A stretch of 64,000 bases of DNA from Lysinibacillus sp. KCTC 33748 (lineage in GTDB: Bacteria; Bacillota; Bacilli; Bacillales_A; Planococcaceae). The notes beneath the pieces were generated by a model that did no database searches, was not told the DNA's origin, and saw nothing but the letters and a program-made list of their open reading frames with translations. Shown here piece after piece: positions 10,730 through 20,293 of this stretch (positions are counted from its first letter, which is position 1; each line of letters begins with the position of its first letter). The DNA is taken from positions 59,240 through 123,239 of the forward strand of contig NZ_MWSJ01000013.1 in NCBI RefSeq assembly GCF_002237755.1, written 5' to 3'. The position numbers and the translations under genes are program-made.

Positions 10730-12157
10730 CTAGAACGATTTTTTCATCGTAATTAATTTCATATCTGTCATTTCTTCGATTGCCCACTTAATGCCTTCAC
10801 GACCGTAGCCACTCATTTTTACGCCACCATATGGCATATTATCAACCCTGAAAGTCGGAATATCATTAATCATAACAGCACCTGCCTGTAATTCATCCGC
10901 TGCATATAATGCATCTTGCAAAACATTCGTATAAATTCCAGCATTTAAGCCAAGGTCCGACTCATTCACTAGTCGAATAGCGTCATCTAATGTTTCATAT
11001 GAAACAATTGAGACGATTGGTGCGAATGTTTCCTGACAAACAACTTTCATATTTGCCGTCACATTCGTCATTACAGTCGGCGTTAAAGTACGTTCCGTAA
11101 CTGTTCCTCCTGTAGCAACTACCGCCCCTTGCGACTTTGCTTCCTCAATCCATTGACGAATACGCTCAACTTCTTTTTGGTTAATCATTGCACTAACATC
11201 AGTATTTGTATCTAGTGGGTCACCTACCACTAATTTCTCTGTCTCGGCAACAAACGCCTTTGTAAATTCATCCATAATAGATGTGTGTACATAAATACGT
11301 TGTAAGGAGATACAAACTTGTCCAGCAAAATTAAAGGCACCACTGACACAACGCGAAATAATTTTATCAATTGGTGTCGACGGCTCGACAATTACTGCCG
11401 CATTGGAACCAAGTTCTAAAGTAACTTTACGCAAACCTACTTTTTCTTTAATGCTCAATCCAACTTTACCGCTTCCCGTGAATGTTACCTTTTTCACAAA
11501 CGGGTGAGTCACAAGTGTATCACTTAGCTCCCCACCGCTACCTGTAATAATTTGAAGCGCACCATTAGGTAGACCTGCTTGCTGGAAAATTTCCGCCATT
11601 ACGATAGAACTTAATGGCGTTTGCGTCGCTGGCTTTAATACAACCGTATTTCCAACTGCAAAGGCAGGACCTAATTTATGTGCCACTAAATTAAAGGGGA
11701 AATTAAAGGGTGTAATGGCTGAAATTACACCTAGAGGCTCTAGCTTTGTCCAGCCAATACGATCTCCTGCCCCAGGTGCAGCATCCATCGGTACCGTTTC
11801 ACCCTTTGCTTGCTTAGCCCCCTCTGCAGCAAATTGGTATGTTGCTATTGTGCGTTCTATTTCAGTTAAACCTACTGATATTGGTTTACCTGCCTCTAAA
11901 GCTAAAATTTCAGCTAATTCCTCTTTACGCTGGCGCATTATGTCGACCACTTTATACAATATTTCGGCACGTTCGTAGGCTGTTGTCTTTTTAAACGTTT
12001 GGAATGCCTCCTGAGCACCTTCGATTGCTCGTTCAACGTCAGAAATTGACGCCTTAGCTACCTTTGCAATAACCTCACCACTATAGGGTGATTTCAGTTC
12101 ATATGTTTCCTTTGCGTTCTGCCACTCGCCATTCATCCAAAGTTTTGTTTCCTTCAT
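10730..12157 (-). CDS. NAD(P)-dependent aldehyde dehydrogenase
   Basis: The 475-aa product has the aldehyde dehydrogenase fold: TPFNFPFN near residue 153, the glutamate motif LELGSNAA near 247-254 and the catalytic cysteine in FAGQVCISLQR near 281. The LELGSN form (not LELGGK) and the short N-terminus place it with the lactaldehyde/sulfoacetaldehyde-type and related dehydrogenases rather than with acetaldehyde dehydrogenase. The natural substrate is not clear. GGAGGTG lies about 10 bases before the ATG. It follows the DUF4003 gene on the same strand but a terminator separates them. Confidence 0.88.
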   Translation of the reverse strand: MKETKLWMNGEWQNAKETYELKSPYSGEVIAKVAKASISDVERAIEGAQEAFQTFKKTTAYERAEILYKVVDIMRQRKEELAEILALEAGKPISVGLTEIERTIATYQFAAEGAKQAKGETVPMDAAPGAGDRIGWTKLEPLGVISAITPFNFPFNLVAHKLGPAFAVGNTVVLKPATQTPLSSIVMAEIFQQAGLPNGALQIITGSGGELSDTLVTHPFVKKVTFTGSGKVGLSIKEKVGLRKVTLELGSNAAVIVEPSTPIDKIISRCVSGAFNFAGQVCISLQRIYVHTSIMDEFTKAFVAETEKLVVGDPLDTNTDVSAMINQKEVERIRQWIEEAKSQGAVVATGGTVTERTLTPTVMTNVTANMKVVCQETFAPIVSIVSYETLDDAIRLVNESDLGLNAGIYTNVLQDALYAADELQAGAVMINDIPTFRVDNMPYGGVKMSGYGREGIKWAIEEMTDMKLITMKKSF

Positions 12158-12173
12158 CCTTCAAATGCACCTC

Positions 12174-12213
12174 CAAAAATCAAGTTCTTCTTTATTTTAT
12201 CACGAAGAACTTG
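12174..12213 (-). terminator. Intrinsic terminator of the DUF4003 gene
   Basis: On the minus strand CAAGTTCTTC and GAAGAACTTG form a perfect 10-bp stem followed by ATTTTT. The upstream arm includes the last codons of the DUF4003 gene. Confidence 0.75.
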
Positions 12214-13162
12214 CTGCTACAGCTGCTGCACTTACTGCTGCGAACATTGCTGCCTGCTGTGCTTGAATTAGCAATTCAATGGATGACATGATTGACATTG
12301 ATAAGGATTGTTGTACATTCGCCATATCATAAATAGCAATTTGTGTGGCCATAAATAACACAAATTCACGATGCCATTTTAAAAGTTTCATACCCTTTAA
12401 CTCATGATATAAATCAACAATCTGTTGAAGCTGTGCTTGATTCACTTCAAGGATTGCTAAAAAGCCCAGTAATGGATAATGCATCGCCTTGACCTTTACA
12501 TCTTGATTTTTTAGTGTGTCACGAATCGTTACAACATTAGGCACTAACTTATTATCATATTGAGGTGATAAGAAAGTCAGTACTTGTGATAGCCATTGAA
12601 GCTCATTGCCTGCATTAAAATTATACGTACGTAGTTCTTTATAATAACGATTCATTGTTTCTGCACGTAGCTCAACGTCGTCAGATTGGCTACTTAACAA
12701 TACGGCATAGGGAATATCATCGTACGATGTTAAAAATCGGTGGTGCTTGCGGATTGCATCAAATAATGCGCGTGCTACCTGTGCATGTGCACGTTTCTCA
12801 TTTTCCTCTTCCGTTAAAAACTGTGCACCTATAAAACTAAAATTCCCGCTTCTGAACTTTACCTCTTTCATTATGCTAACGTTCGTCAGTAAATTTCTCA
12901 CCGCTCGTTCTGTATCCTCTTGCTCCATCAAATTTGCAGCAATACTATAACCTACCGTCGTTCGTAACGGAGATGACCATGACGTTTGCTTTTTCATTTC
13001 TTGTAATACTTTTTTATATTTAACGGAATCAAAGGGTTTCCCAGATGCCACATATTTGCTAGCGATTGCCAACACAATTTTACGATCAACCGTCCGACCG
13101 ACAGCCTTTGAGACATCCTCCACAGTACTTGTAAACTGATTTTCAATCATAACAAAGTCCAT
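12200..13162 (-). CDS. DUF4003 family protein
   Basis: This 320-aa soluble protein, rich in helices, resembles the DUF4003 family of Bacillales: an N-terminal region with PFDSVKYKKVLQEMKKQ, a middle RSGNFSFIGAQFL segment and a C-terminal run of alanines. The function is unknown. ATG at 13162 follows AAAGGAG at a normal distance; the longer frame from 13216 has no such site. It stands alone between two terminators. Confidence 0.7.
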   Translation of the reverse strand: MDFVMIENQFTSTVEDVSKAVGRTVDRKIVLAIASKYVASGKPFDSVKYKKVLQEMKKQTSWSSPLRTTVGYSIAANLMEQEDTERAVRNLLTNVSIMKEVKFRSGNFSFIGAQFLTEEENEKRAHAQVARALFDAIRKHHRFLTSYDDIPYAVLLSSQSDDVELRAETMNRYYKELRTYNFNAGNELQWLSQVLTFLSPQYDNKLVPNVVTIRDTLKNQDVKVKAMHYPLLGFLAILEVNQAQLQQIVDLYHELKGMKLLKWHREFVLFMATQIAIYDMANVQQSLSMSIMSSIELLIQAQQAAMFAAVSAAAVAASSS

Positions 13163-13274
13163 GTTTAACACGCTCCTTTTTCCATATTTACGTAATATAT
13201 TACCGAAAAGATTCAATTGTTTTTTTAAAAATTAAACCTTCCATACACTTTTTCCAGAAGAATGAACATAAAAA

Positions 13275-13299
13275 AAAGCGGCAATATTTTTGCCGCTTT
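13275..13299 (-). terminator. Intrinsic terminator of the ald-DUF779 operon
   Basis: AAAGCGGCAA and TTGCCGCTTT form a 10-bp stem with a 5-base loop; the minus-strand copy runs into a long T tract (complement of 13268-13277). Confidence 0.85.
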
Positions 13300-13338
13300 C
13301 CATAAAAGAAAATTTGCTTAATTGCTTGTTCGGTGTAC

Positions 13339-13704
13339 TTAAATTAATCCTAATTCTTTTAATTCCTCTGCGGAAAAGGCTCTTGATCTTGTTAAAAACC
13401 TCTTACCTTCAACGCCTTCCAGTGAAAACATACCACCTCTACCGTCGACGACGTCCAAGATTATTTGTGTATGCTTCCAATAATCATATTGATTTTTATG
13501 CATGTAGAAGGCAGCACCACCAATCTCTCCAAGACAAACATCCTGGTCACCTAATAGTAAGTCTCCCTCTGGATAACACATTGGCGAGGAGCCGTCACAG
13601 CATCCACCTGATTGATGAAACATAATGGGCCCGTGCTTTTCTTTCAATAATTCGATTAGTGCTAGCGCTTCTTCTGTTGCCAAAACACGCATGACCACGC
13701 TCAT
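13339..13704 (-). CDS. DUF779 domain protein
   Basis: This 121-aa protein matches DUF779, with the conserved cysteine cluster HQSGGCCDGSSPMC near residues 30-43. Such cysteines suggest metal binding, but no activity is established to my knowledge. Genes of this family regularly follow acetaldehyde-type aldehyde dehydrogenases; here it lies 15 bases after one, so the pair is an operon. The start at 13704 has GGAGG close by; inner starts at 13698 or 13692 are possible. Confidence 0.85.
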   Translation of the reverse strand: MSVVMRVLATEEALALIELLKEKHGPIMFHQSGGCCDGSSPMCYPEGDLLLGDQDVCLGEIGGAAFYMHKNQYDYWKHTQIILDVVDGRGGMFSLEGVEGKRFLTRSRAFSAEELKELGLI

Positions 13705-13719
13705 GCACCTCCCTACTAA

Positions 13720-15240
13720 TTAGAAGAAGCCAAGTTTGTTTTCGCTGTAGCTAACTAATAAGTTTTTCGTTTGCTGATAATGCGCTAACATCATCTTATG
13801 GTTTTCACGACCAACACCTGACATTTTATAGCCACCGAACGCTGCATGTGCAGGATAAGCATGGTAGCAGTTTGTCCAAACACGCCCAGCTTGAATACCA
13901 CGACCGAAGCGATATGCCGTATTCATATCACGTGTCCATACACCTGCGCCTAAACCGTATAGTGTGTCATTTGCAATTTCTAATGCTTCCTCTTTTGTTT
14001 TAAATGTTGTTACGGCAACAACTGGCCCGAAGATTTCTTCTTGGAAAATACGCATTTTATTATGTCCTTTGAAGACAGTCGGCTTAATGTAGTAACCATT
14101 TTCAAAACCTGATCCTACATTATTTTTCTCTCCTCCAATTAGACATTCTGCACCTTCTTGCTTACCAATATCTAAATAAGAAAGGATTTTTTCCATTTGC
14201 TCACTCGAAGCCTGCGCTCCCATCATCGTATTCGGATCAAGTGGATTCCCAACTTTAATCGCTTCAACACGCTGTAGGACGCGTTCCATAAATTTATCGT
14301 AAATAGACTCTTGAATGATTGCACGAGAAGGACATGTACATACTTCACCTTGATTTAGGGCGAATAATACAAAACCTTCAACTGCTTTATCTAAAAAGGC
14401 ATCGTCTTCATCCATAATATCTTCAAAGAATATATTTGGTGACTTACCGCCCAATTCTAATGTAACTGGAATAAGATTTTGTGAAGCATATTGCATAATT
14501 AAGCGACCTGTCGTAGTTTCACCAGTAAAGGCAATTTTGCCGATCCGTGGATTCGATGCTAATGGTTTTCCTGCTTCTAAACCAAAGCCATTCACAACAT
14601 TAAGTACGCCCGATGGCAATAAATCTTCTATTAATTCAATGAACACCATTATCGAAGCTGGCGTTTGCTCTGCAGGTTTTAACACAACACAGTTTCCAGC
14701 TGCCAGTGCAGGTGCTAGCTTCCAAACGGCCATTAATAACGGGAAATTCCAAGGGATAATTTGACCTACTACCCCAATTGGTTCATGGAAATGATAAGCG
14801 ACTGTATCATTATCGATTTGGCTTACCGCGCCTTCTTGTGCACGTAAAGCCCCCGCAAAATAACGGAAATGATCAATCGCAAGAGGGATATCTGCATTTA
14901 ATGTCTCACGTACCGCTTTTCCGTTATCCCATGTTTCGGCAACGGCTAGCTTTTCTAAGTTTTGTTCTATGCGGTCCGCAATTTTAAGTAAAATGTTTGC
15001 ACGCTCTGTTGGAGATGTTTTGCCCCATTCTTCTTTTGCGGCATGTGCTGCATCAACTGCAAGTTCAATATCCTCAGCAGTAGAACGAGCTAATTGTGTA
15101 AAAACTTGTCCAGTAACAGGTGTAACATTATCAAAGTATTGTCCTTTCACTGGAGGTGTCCATTCCCCACCAATGTAATTTTCATATTTTTCTTTGAATT
15201 GAACTACCGACCCTTCAGTGTTTGGAAATGCATAAACCAT
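13720..15240 (-). CDS. Aldehyde dehydrogenase (acetaldehyde-type, AldA/ExaC group)
   Basis: The product (506 aa) oxidises an aliphatic aldehyde to the acid with NAD. Motifs in order are [11 protein letters not shown] (about 161), the glutamate motif LELGGKSPN (about 261) and the catalytic cysteine in [12 protein letters not shown] (about 301). The double-cysteine CTCPSR form and the [15 protein letters not shown]-terminal region are typical of acetaldehyde dehydrogenase II (AcoD/ExaC). DUF779 follows, as in other members. A strong SD (AAAGGGGAG) precedes the ATG. Confidence 0.92.
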   Translation of the reverse strand: MVYAFPNTEGSVVQFKEKYENYIGGEWTPPVKGQYFDNVTPVTGQVFTQLARSTAEDIELAVDAAHAAKEEWGKTSPTERANILLKIADRIEQNLEKLAVAETWDNGKAVRETLNADIPLAIDHFRYFAGALRAQEGAVSQIDNDTVAYHFHEPIGVVGQIIPWNFPLLMAVWKLAPALAAGNCVVLKPAEQTPASIMVFIELIEDLLPSGVLNVVNGFGLEAGKPLASNPRIGKIAFTGETTTGRLIMQYASQNLIPVTLELGGKSPNIFFEDIMDEDDAFLDKAVEGFVLFALNQGEVCTCPSRAIIQESIYDKFMERVLQRVEAIKVGNPLDPNTMMGAQASSEQMEKILSYLDIGKQEGAECLIGGEKNNVGSGFENGYYIKPTVFKGHNKMRIFQEEIFGPVVAVTTFKTKEEALEIANDTLYGLGAGVWTRDMNTAYRFGRGIQAGRVWTNCYHAYPAHAAFGGYKMSGVGRENHKMMLAHYQQTKNLLVSYSENKLGFF

Positions 15241-15411
15241 TTTACTTCTCCCCTTTACACAAAATAATGAGAAAATAATCTACAAAAATCACCATTTTCA
15301 TCGAAATAACGATATTTTCATAGATACCCTCTTACTCAATATATTGTCAGAAACAAAGAATAATTTCAACTTTTTGAAATTTTTTTAAATTAATACTAGA
15401 ATCTATTCTTG

Positions 15412-15456
15412 AATCGATTATTCCTCGGCATAATAGCCTCTGGAATCGGCTTTGTG
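15412..15456 (-). repeat. Dispersed 44-bp repeat with palindromic end, copy A
   Basis: On the minus strand this reads CACAAAGCCGATTCC, then a short link, then TATTATGCCGAGGAATAATCG. The same order of motifs occurs at 23089, 34062, 39326 and, in part, at 57591. The intergenic stretch 15241-15563 holds this copy and the rluF upstream region, and no gene. Confidence 0.7.
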
Positions 15457-15563
15457 ATTAGGCTTGCAAAGTGGCTTATATTTTCTAGAAAAGCTTCTAG
15501 GATTCACGGTTTGACCAACTATAATGTATACTTAAAAATAATATAAATGTATAGGAGAACAGT

Positions 15564-16265
15564 ATGCGGATTAATAAATATTTAAGTGAGACAGGCATTA
15601 TATCTCGTCGAGGCGCAGATAAATGGATAGCAGAAGGTAAAGTAACGATTAATGGTGAGCTTGCTACAGTCGGCAGTCAGGTTGAGGCTGGTGATATGGT
15701 TTGCGTTGATGGAAAAGAGGTAAAAAAAGAAGAACAGCTCGTTTATATTGCCTTAAACAAACCAGTAGGAATTACAAGCACAACTGAACGTCATATAAAA
15801 GGAAATGTCGTTGATTTCGTCAACCACCCTCTTCGTATTTTCCATATTGGACGACTAGATAAAGAGTCAGAAGGGCTATTATTATTGACTAACGATGGGG
15901 ACATCGTCAATAAGATTTTACGTGCAGAAAACCATCACGAAAAAGAATATATCGTGCAAGTTGATAAACCTATTACGGAGCAATTTATAAAGAAAATGGG
16001 CGCTGGTGTAGATATTTTAGATACTACAACCCTACCTTGTCATGTTGAAAAAATATCTGATAAAGTCTTTAAAATCATTTTAGAGCAAGGCTTAAACCGT
16101 CAAATACGTCGTATGTGTTCAGCGCTTGGGTACTCCGTTAAACGTCTACAACGCATTCGTATTATGAATATAAAGCTTGGCAATTTAAAAGTTGGACAGT
16201 GGCGCGATTTAACAGACAAAGAACGAACAGAACTATTCAGACTACTTAATTACACACCAAAATAA
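15564..16265 (+). CDS. rluF: 23S rRNA pseudouridine synthase RluF
   Basis: The product (233 aa) has an N-terminal S4 RNA-binding domain (about residues 1-60, [20 protein letters not shown]) and an RsuA/RluB-type catalytic domain. The catalytic aspartate lies in [16 protein letters not shown] near residue 98. The [12 protein letters not shown] motif is also present. The closest known role is modification of U2604 in 23S rRNA. AGGAGAA lies before the ATG. A hypothetical gene follows by 22 bases and may be cotranscribed. Confidence 0.92.
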   Translation: MRINKYLSETGIISRRGADKWIAEGKVTINGELATVGSQVEAGDMVCVDGKEVKKEEQLVYIALNKPVGITSTTERHIKGNVVDFVNHPLRIFHIGRLDKESEGLLLLTNDGDIVNKILRAENHHEKEYIVQVDKPITEQFIKKMGAGVDILDTTTLPCHVEKISDKVFKIILEQGLNRQIRRMCSALGYSVKRLQRIRIMNIKLGNLKVGQWRDLTDKERTELFRLLNYTPK

Positions 16266-16287
16266 AGCCATTTAAGGGGATGGGACT

Positions 16288-17007
16288 ATGCTGTCAATTC
16301 AAAGCACTGAGCAGTTAACCGGTGCACGTATTAGCGGTGATTTTTGGGATTTAGATGAGCTGATTAATGCTATTTACAAAATAACTGGTGATGAAAACAA
16401 GTATTATGATTATCAAGGAGCGCGCTTTCGCATTCTTAGTGTTTGTTATAATCTCCGTCAAGCTGCCAAGGGGAAGCATCAGCTTGAGTTTGTTAGCAAC
16501 GGGCTCAATAAAAGTGTTCTGACACAGCATGAACTAATTTTCCCTAACAAAAATGCTTATTTCGCAGCAGAGATTCTTTGGCCAGAGCTAATCTTTACTG
16601 CTATCGCATTAAACGATTTCATTCGCCTACATCAAGAGCTAATTGATTCTTCTGATTGGAATATTGACGTTGCCACAATTCGTAAATTCCAGGCAGCTGT
16701 TGCAAATTGTTTAGAGCAGGAGCTCCATGAAGATGAATACTTAGTATTTTTAAGAATGCTGCTCACTAAAAGTCCATTAACATTCCGTTATGCCACACAG
16801 TATGTAGATGTTTTAAATCTTGAGTATATTCATTTAAATTTAGAGGCACGTAAAGCTCATTTAGCGGCATTTGCTCTGCGCTTGATGTTAGAAGATGATG
16901 AATATGTAGCGTTAAAATCACAGCTCATGGAAGTTGCGATGACTACAAAAAAAGCGTTACATGAAATTGAAATTAACACTAATTATCCTGAAACTATTTT
17001 GTGGTAG
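16288..17007 (+). CDS. Uncharacterised soluble protein (possibly DUF6904)
   Basis: A 239-aa protein without membrane segments or signal peptide. The N-terminus (TGARISGDFWDLDELINAIY) resembles a family I recall as DUF6904, but I cannot confirm this. The rest is helical with an acidic character. It lies 22 bases after rluF and ends at a strong terminator, which suggests a two-gene unit. No function can be given. Confidence 0.75.
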   Translation: MLSIQSTEQLTGARISGDFWDLDELINAIYKITGDENKYYDYQGARFRILSVCYNLRQAAKGKHQLEFVSNGLNKSVLTQHELIFPNKNAYFAAEILWPELIFTAIALNDFIRLHQELIDSSDWNIDVATIRKFQAAVANCLEQELHEDEYLVFLRMLLTKSPLTFRYATQYVDVLNLEYIHLNLEARKAHLAAFALRLMLEDDEYVALKSQLMEVAMTTKKALHEIEINTNYPETILW

Positions 17008-17011
17008 ATAG

Positions 17012-17049
17012 AAAGAGCCGTCTCAATTAATTTTGAGACGGCTCCTTTT
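17012..17049. terminator. Bidirectional terminator
   Basis: GAGCCGTCTCA (17015-17025) pairs with TGAGACGGCTC (17034-17044), an 11-bp perfect stem between convergent genes, followed by CTTTTCTT. Confidence 0.9.
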
Positions 17050-17052
17050 CTT

Positions 17053-17547
17053 CTATATTGTCGTGTAAGCCATTTTTCGAATAACTTCCTCGTGCTGTGG
17101 ATAGTCAGCTAATAGCTCAACTTGTGTAAATAATTCGAAGTCTTCAAAGTCAAAGCCAGGTGCAACCATACAGCCTACTAAACTAAATGTATCTGCATCC
17201 TCTACGGATGAGCCAAATATAGTATTTTTCGGTACTGCGATTTGTGGTACTTCTCCTGCCTCTACATTTAATCCAAGCTTCTTCGCCTCATATGTACCAT
17301 CCGGGAAAATCATATGGACCGTTAGTGGGCTGCCAGCATGATAATACCAAAGCTCGTCTGATTTCAAACGATGCAAATGCGATATATCCTGTGAACGTAG
17401 TAAGAAATAAATACTTGTATAAATAGGTCTCTGTACATCTCTTACAGCCATATCGTCCGATGCCCGAAACAAGGATATATAGTACCCTCCTTCAGGATGC
17501 TCTGCTAAATTTAATTTTTCGATAAAATATTGTGCTGAATACTTCAT
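17053..17547 (-). CDS. Cupin domain protein (DUF985/cupin_5)
   Basis: The product (164 aa) has a single beta-barrel cupin of the DUF985 type: AEHPEGGYYISLFRA at the N-terminus, SIYFLLRSQDISHLHRLKSDELWYYH split over the first metal-binding motif (H-x-x-x-x-x-E-x-x-x-x-H) and GCMVAPGFDFEDFEL near the C-terminus. Family members are often sugar-epimerase-like, but the activity of this one is unknown. It is a single gene. Confidence 0.85.
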   Translation of the reverse strand: MKYSAQYFIEKLNLAEHPEGGYYISLFRASDDMAVRDVQRPIYTSIYFLLRSQDISHLHRLKSDELWYYHAGSPLTVHMIFPDGTYEAKKLGLNVEAGEVPQIAVPKNTIFGSSVEDADTFSLVGCMVAPGFDFEDFELFTQVELLADYPQHEEVIRKMAYTTI

Positions 17548-17626
17548 ACAACATCACTCCTTTCTTCCACATTACCAAATAATAAAAGATGAAAGCTACT
17601 CCTATTTTGTCAATTTGATAAGTAGT

Positions 17627-17800
17627 ATCCGTCGTTTGGGCCTTTCTTTCCGTCGCTTTGATAATTATCCGTCGCTCTGGACCTGCTTTCCGTCGCTTTG
17701 ATTGTTCTATCCATCGTTCTGGACCTGCTTTCCGTCACTTTGATTGTTCCATCCGTCGCTCTAGCCCTTCTATCCTTCACTTTAACATTTCTATCTGTCG
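17627..17800 (+). repeat. Tandem repeat, 42-bp unit made of two 21-bp halves
   Basis: Units start at 17627 (40 bp), 17667, 17709 and 17751 (42 bp each), with a degenerate partial unit from 17793. Each unit has halves of the form ATCCGTCGCTCTGGACCTGCT and TTCCGTCGCTTTGATTGTTCT. Because 21 is a multiple of three, both strands stay open by chance; no SD or start supports a gene. Confidence 0.85.
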
Positions 17801-17821
17801 GTTCACTCCTCCGTTTATACG

Positions 17822-17850
17822 AAAAAAGACGTCCCAAAAATTGAGACGCC
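17822..17850 (-). terminator. Intrinsic terminator of the liv operon
   Basis: On the minus strand GGCGTCTCAA pairs with TTGGGACGTC (two G-U pairs) and is followed by six T. It lies 9 bases past the livF stop. Confidence 0.8.
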
Positions 17851-17858
17851 TTCTCCCT

Positions 17859-18566
17859 CTATAAACCACCTAAATAAGCAGCCTTTACTTGGTCACTCTC
17901 TTGAAGCTCTTTTGCTGTACCTGATAATACAATACGTCCCGTTTCAAGTACGTACGCACGATGCGCTACCGATAATGCCATATTCGCATTTTGCTCAACA
18001 AGCAATACAGTTGTGCCCTCTTTGTTGACTTGCTCAATAATATTAAAAATATTTTTTACCATGAGTGGCGCAAGTCCCATTGAAGGTTCATCCATTAATA
18101 ACAATTTCGGTTTTGCCATTAATGCTCGCCCCATCGCTAGCATCTGCTGCTCACCGCCCGATAATGTACCTGATTGCTGTTTCCGACGTTCGAAAAGACG
18201 TGGGAATAGTTCAAACACATGATCCATATCTTTTTTTATGCCAGCCTTATCGTTGCGAAGATATGCGCCTAGCTCTAAATTTTCCTCAACGGACATATTG
18301 GCAAAAACACGGCGCCCCTCTGGAACATGTGAAATGCCTGATTTTACTATTGTCTGTGCAGCCTTCCCTGCGATAGAGAAGCCTTCATATTCAATGATGC
18401 CACCCTTTGGTTTTAATAGGCCCGACAATGTTTTTAATAATGTACTTTTACCAGCACCGTTTGCACCGATTAACGTTACGATTTCACCCTCATTTACTTC
18501 TAAAGAGAGGTCCTTTAATGCTTGAATATTACCGTAAAATACATCTATATTTTGTACTTTTAGCAT
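17859..18566 (-). CDS. livF: Branched-chain amino acid ABC transporter ATPase LivF
   Basis: LivF is one of the two ATPases of the high-affinity leucine/isoleucine/valine importer. In 235 aa it carries Walker A GANGAGKST (near residue 34), signature LSGGEQQML and Walker B LLLMDEPSMG. Its start overlaps the livG stop by one base (TAATG), so the two ATPases are translationally coupled. Confidence 0.95.
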   Translation of the reverse strand: MLKVQNIDVFYGNIQALKDLSLEVNEGEIVTLIGANGAGKSTLLKTLSGLLKPKGGIIEYEGFSIAGKAAQTIVKSGISHVPEGRRVFANMSVEENLELGAYLRNDKAGIKKDMDHVFELFPRLFERRKQQSGTLSGGEQQMLAMGRALMAKPKLLLMDEPSMGLAPLMVKNIFNIIEQVNKEGTTVLLVEQNANMALSVAHRAYVLETGRIVLSGTAKELQESDQVKAAYLGGL

Positions 18567-19345
18567 TAGCTGATAACCTCCTCACCAAGGTAAGCTTCAA
18601 TTACCTTTGGATTGTTGCGAATCTCTTCTGGTGTCCCATCTGCGATTAATTGTCCGTGATCGAGCACGTATATACGTTCACAAATCCCCATAACTAAGCT
18701 CATATCGTGTTCAATTAGAAGAATTGTTAAGCCAAATTCTTTACGAATAAACGCTATTAATTCCATTAAATCATGCGTTTCCTGCGGGTTCATCCCTGCT
18801 GCAGGCTCATCCAATAAAAGTATCTTAGGTTTTGCAGCTAGGGCACGAGCAATTTCTAATCGGCGCTGCATCCCATAAGGTAAATTTTTTGCAAGCTCAT
18901 CCTTATAAACATCTAAACCAAAGATTTTTAGAAATTCAATAGATTGATGCTCCATTTCTGCCTCACCTTTAAAATGATTCGGCAAGCGGAAAATGGAAGA
19001 CCACATAGAATGCTTGGCAAGCGAATGGTTCGCTACCTTAACATTATCTAAAACAGATAGCTCCTTAAATAAACGAATATTTTGGAACGTACGGCTAATA
19101 CCTTTTTGTGTTACTTGATATGGTGCAAGCCCGTTCAACTTTAAACCGTCAAATGTAATCGTGCCCTCCGTTGGCATATACACTCCAGTAAGCATGTTAA
19201 AGCTAGTTGTTTTACCAGCACCGTTGGGCCCTATAAGACCTACTAGCTCCCCTTGATTCAGGTACATATTAACGCCCTGTACCGCCTTTAAACCACCGAA
19301 TTGAATGCCCATGTTTTCTACATTGATAAGAAGGTTTCCAGCCAT
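18566..19345 (-). CDS. livG: Branched-chain amino acid ABC transporter ATPase LivG
   Basis: LivG is the partner ATPase (259 aa). Walker A GPNGAGKTT lies near residue 38; the signature is the LivG-type LPYGMQRRLEIARAL rather than LSGGQ, and Walker B is ILLLDEPAAGMN. The C-terminal extension present in LivG but absent from LivF is seen (EEIRNNPKVIEAYLGE). The start overlaps the livM stop by one base. Confidence 0.95.
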   Translation of the reverse strand: MAGNLLINVENMGIQFGGLKAVQGVNMYLNQGELVGLIGPNGAGKTTSFNMLTGVYMPTEGTITFDGLKLNGLAPYQVTQKGISRTFQNIRLFKELSVLDNVKVANHSLAKHSMWSSIFRLPNHFKGEAEMEHQSIEFLKIFGLDVYKDELAKNLPYGMQRRLEIARALAAKPKILLLDEPAAGMNPQETHDLMELIAFIRKEFGLTILLIEHDMSLVMGICERIYVLDHGQLIADGTPEEIRNNPKVIEAYLGEEVIS

Positions 19346-20283
19346 TATTTTGTACCTCCTTTTTTACCAAACTTAAATAAGTCCGTAACTTCTTTTGTTC
19401 CCATTAACCCTGTTGGGCGATATAGCATTACGACTATTAATACTAAACTGTAAATAATCATACGTGTTTCTGGGAAGTTTGCTAGATATGCTGAGACTAC
19501 TGTTAAGAAAATAGCTGCGATGACAGATCCTGAAAGACTTCCTAAGCCACCAAGTACTACAAAGATTAAAATATCAAATGATTTTAAGAACCCGAAAGTT
19601 GTCGGTTGAATAATGTAAAAGTTATGTGCAAAAATGGCCCCTGCAAGACCGGCGAAGAAGGAACCTATCGCAAAAGCTACAACTTTATAGTAGGTTGTAT
19701 TAATACCCATTGCATCTGCCGCAATTTCGTCCTCACGAATCGATATACATGCGCGTCCATGACGTGAATTCGTAAAGTTCGAGATGACTAAAATTGTTAG
19801 AACAACACCTATGAATGCATAAGACCAGTTTGATAAATATAGAACCTGCATCCCTGCCGCGCCACCAACATAGTCCGTATTTAAAAAGATAATACGTATA
19901 ATTTCCGCAAAACCAAGCGTGGCAATTGCTAAATAGTCACCCTTTAAACGTAATGTCGGAATACCTACGATTAAACCTGCTACAGCTGCTGCTAATGCCC
20001 CTAAGAAAATAGCTAATGGGAATGGAAGCAATAGCTTAGTGGTAATAATTGCAGAAACATATGCTCCAACTGCTAAGAAACCGGCATGCCCAATCGAGAA
20101 TTGACCAGTAATCCCAATAACGATATGCAAGCTGACCGCAAGCATGATGTTAATACACATTGTGATCAACATATTTTGATAGTAAATATCGAGAATGTTT
20201 GTAGAAATAAGGATTTGAACAACTGCATAGATGACTAGCGCTAATACGGCATAGCCCCAGAAAACTTTAGACTTTTTCATCAT
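19345..20283 (-). CDS. livM: Branched-chain amino acid ABC transporter permease LivM
   Basis: The protein (312 aa) is a permease with eight or more hydrophobic helices and the conserved cytoplasmic coupling segment (SRHGRACISIREDEIAADAM, near 193-212). The glycine-rich GQFSIGHAGF motif near residues 60-69 is typical of LivM. It lies 10 bases after livH. Confidence 0.95.
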   Translation of the reverse strand: MMKKSKVFWGYAVLALVIYAVVQILISTNILDIYYQNMLITMCINIMLAVSLHIVIGITGQFSIGHAGFLAVGAYVSAIITTKLLLPFPLAIFLGALAAAVAGLIVGIPTLRLKGDYLAIATLGFAEIIRIIFLNTDYVGGAAGMQVLYLSNWSYAFIGVVLTILVISNFTNSRHGRACISIREDEIAADAMGINTTYYKVVAFAIGSFFAGLAGAIFAHNFYIIQPTTFGFLKSFDILIFVVLGGLGSLSGSVIAAIFLTVVSAYLANFPETRMIIYSLVLIVVMLYRPTGLMGTKEVTDLFKFGKKGGTK

Positions 20284-20293
20284 TACCGCTCAC

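Noticed and set aside
15511..15540. TTGACC with TATAAT near rluF as a promoter
   Set aside because: The spacing between the two hexamers is only 3 bases.
17610..17837. 75-residue minus-strand open frame in the 42-bp repeat
   Set aside because: It is open only because the repeat is a multiple of three; no SD, start context or family match.
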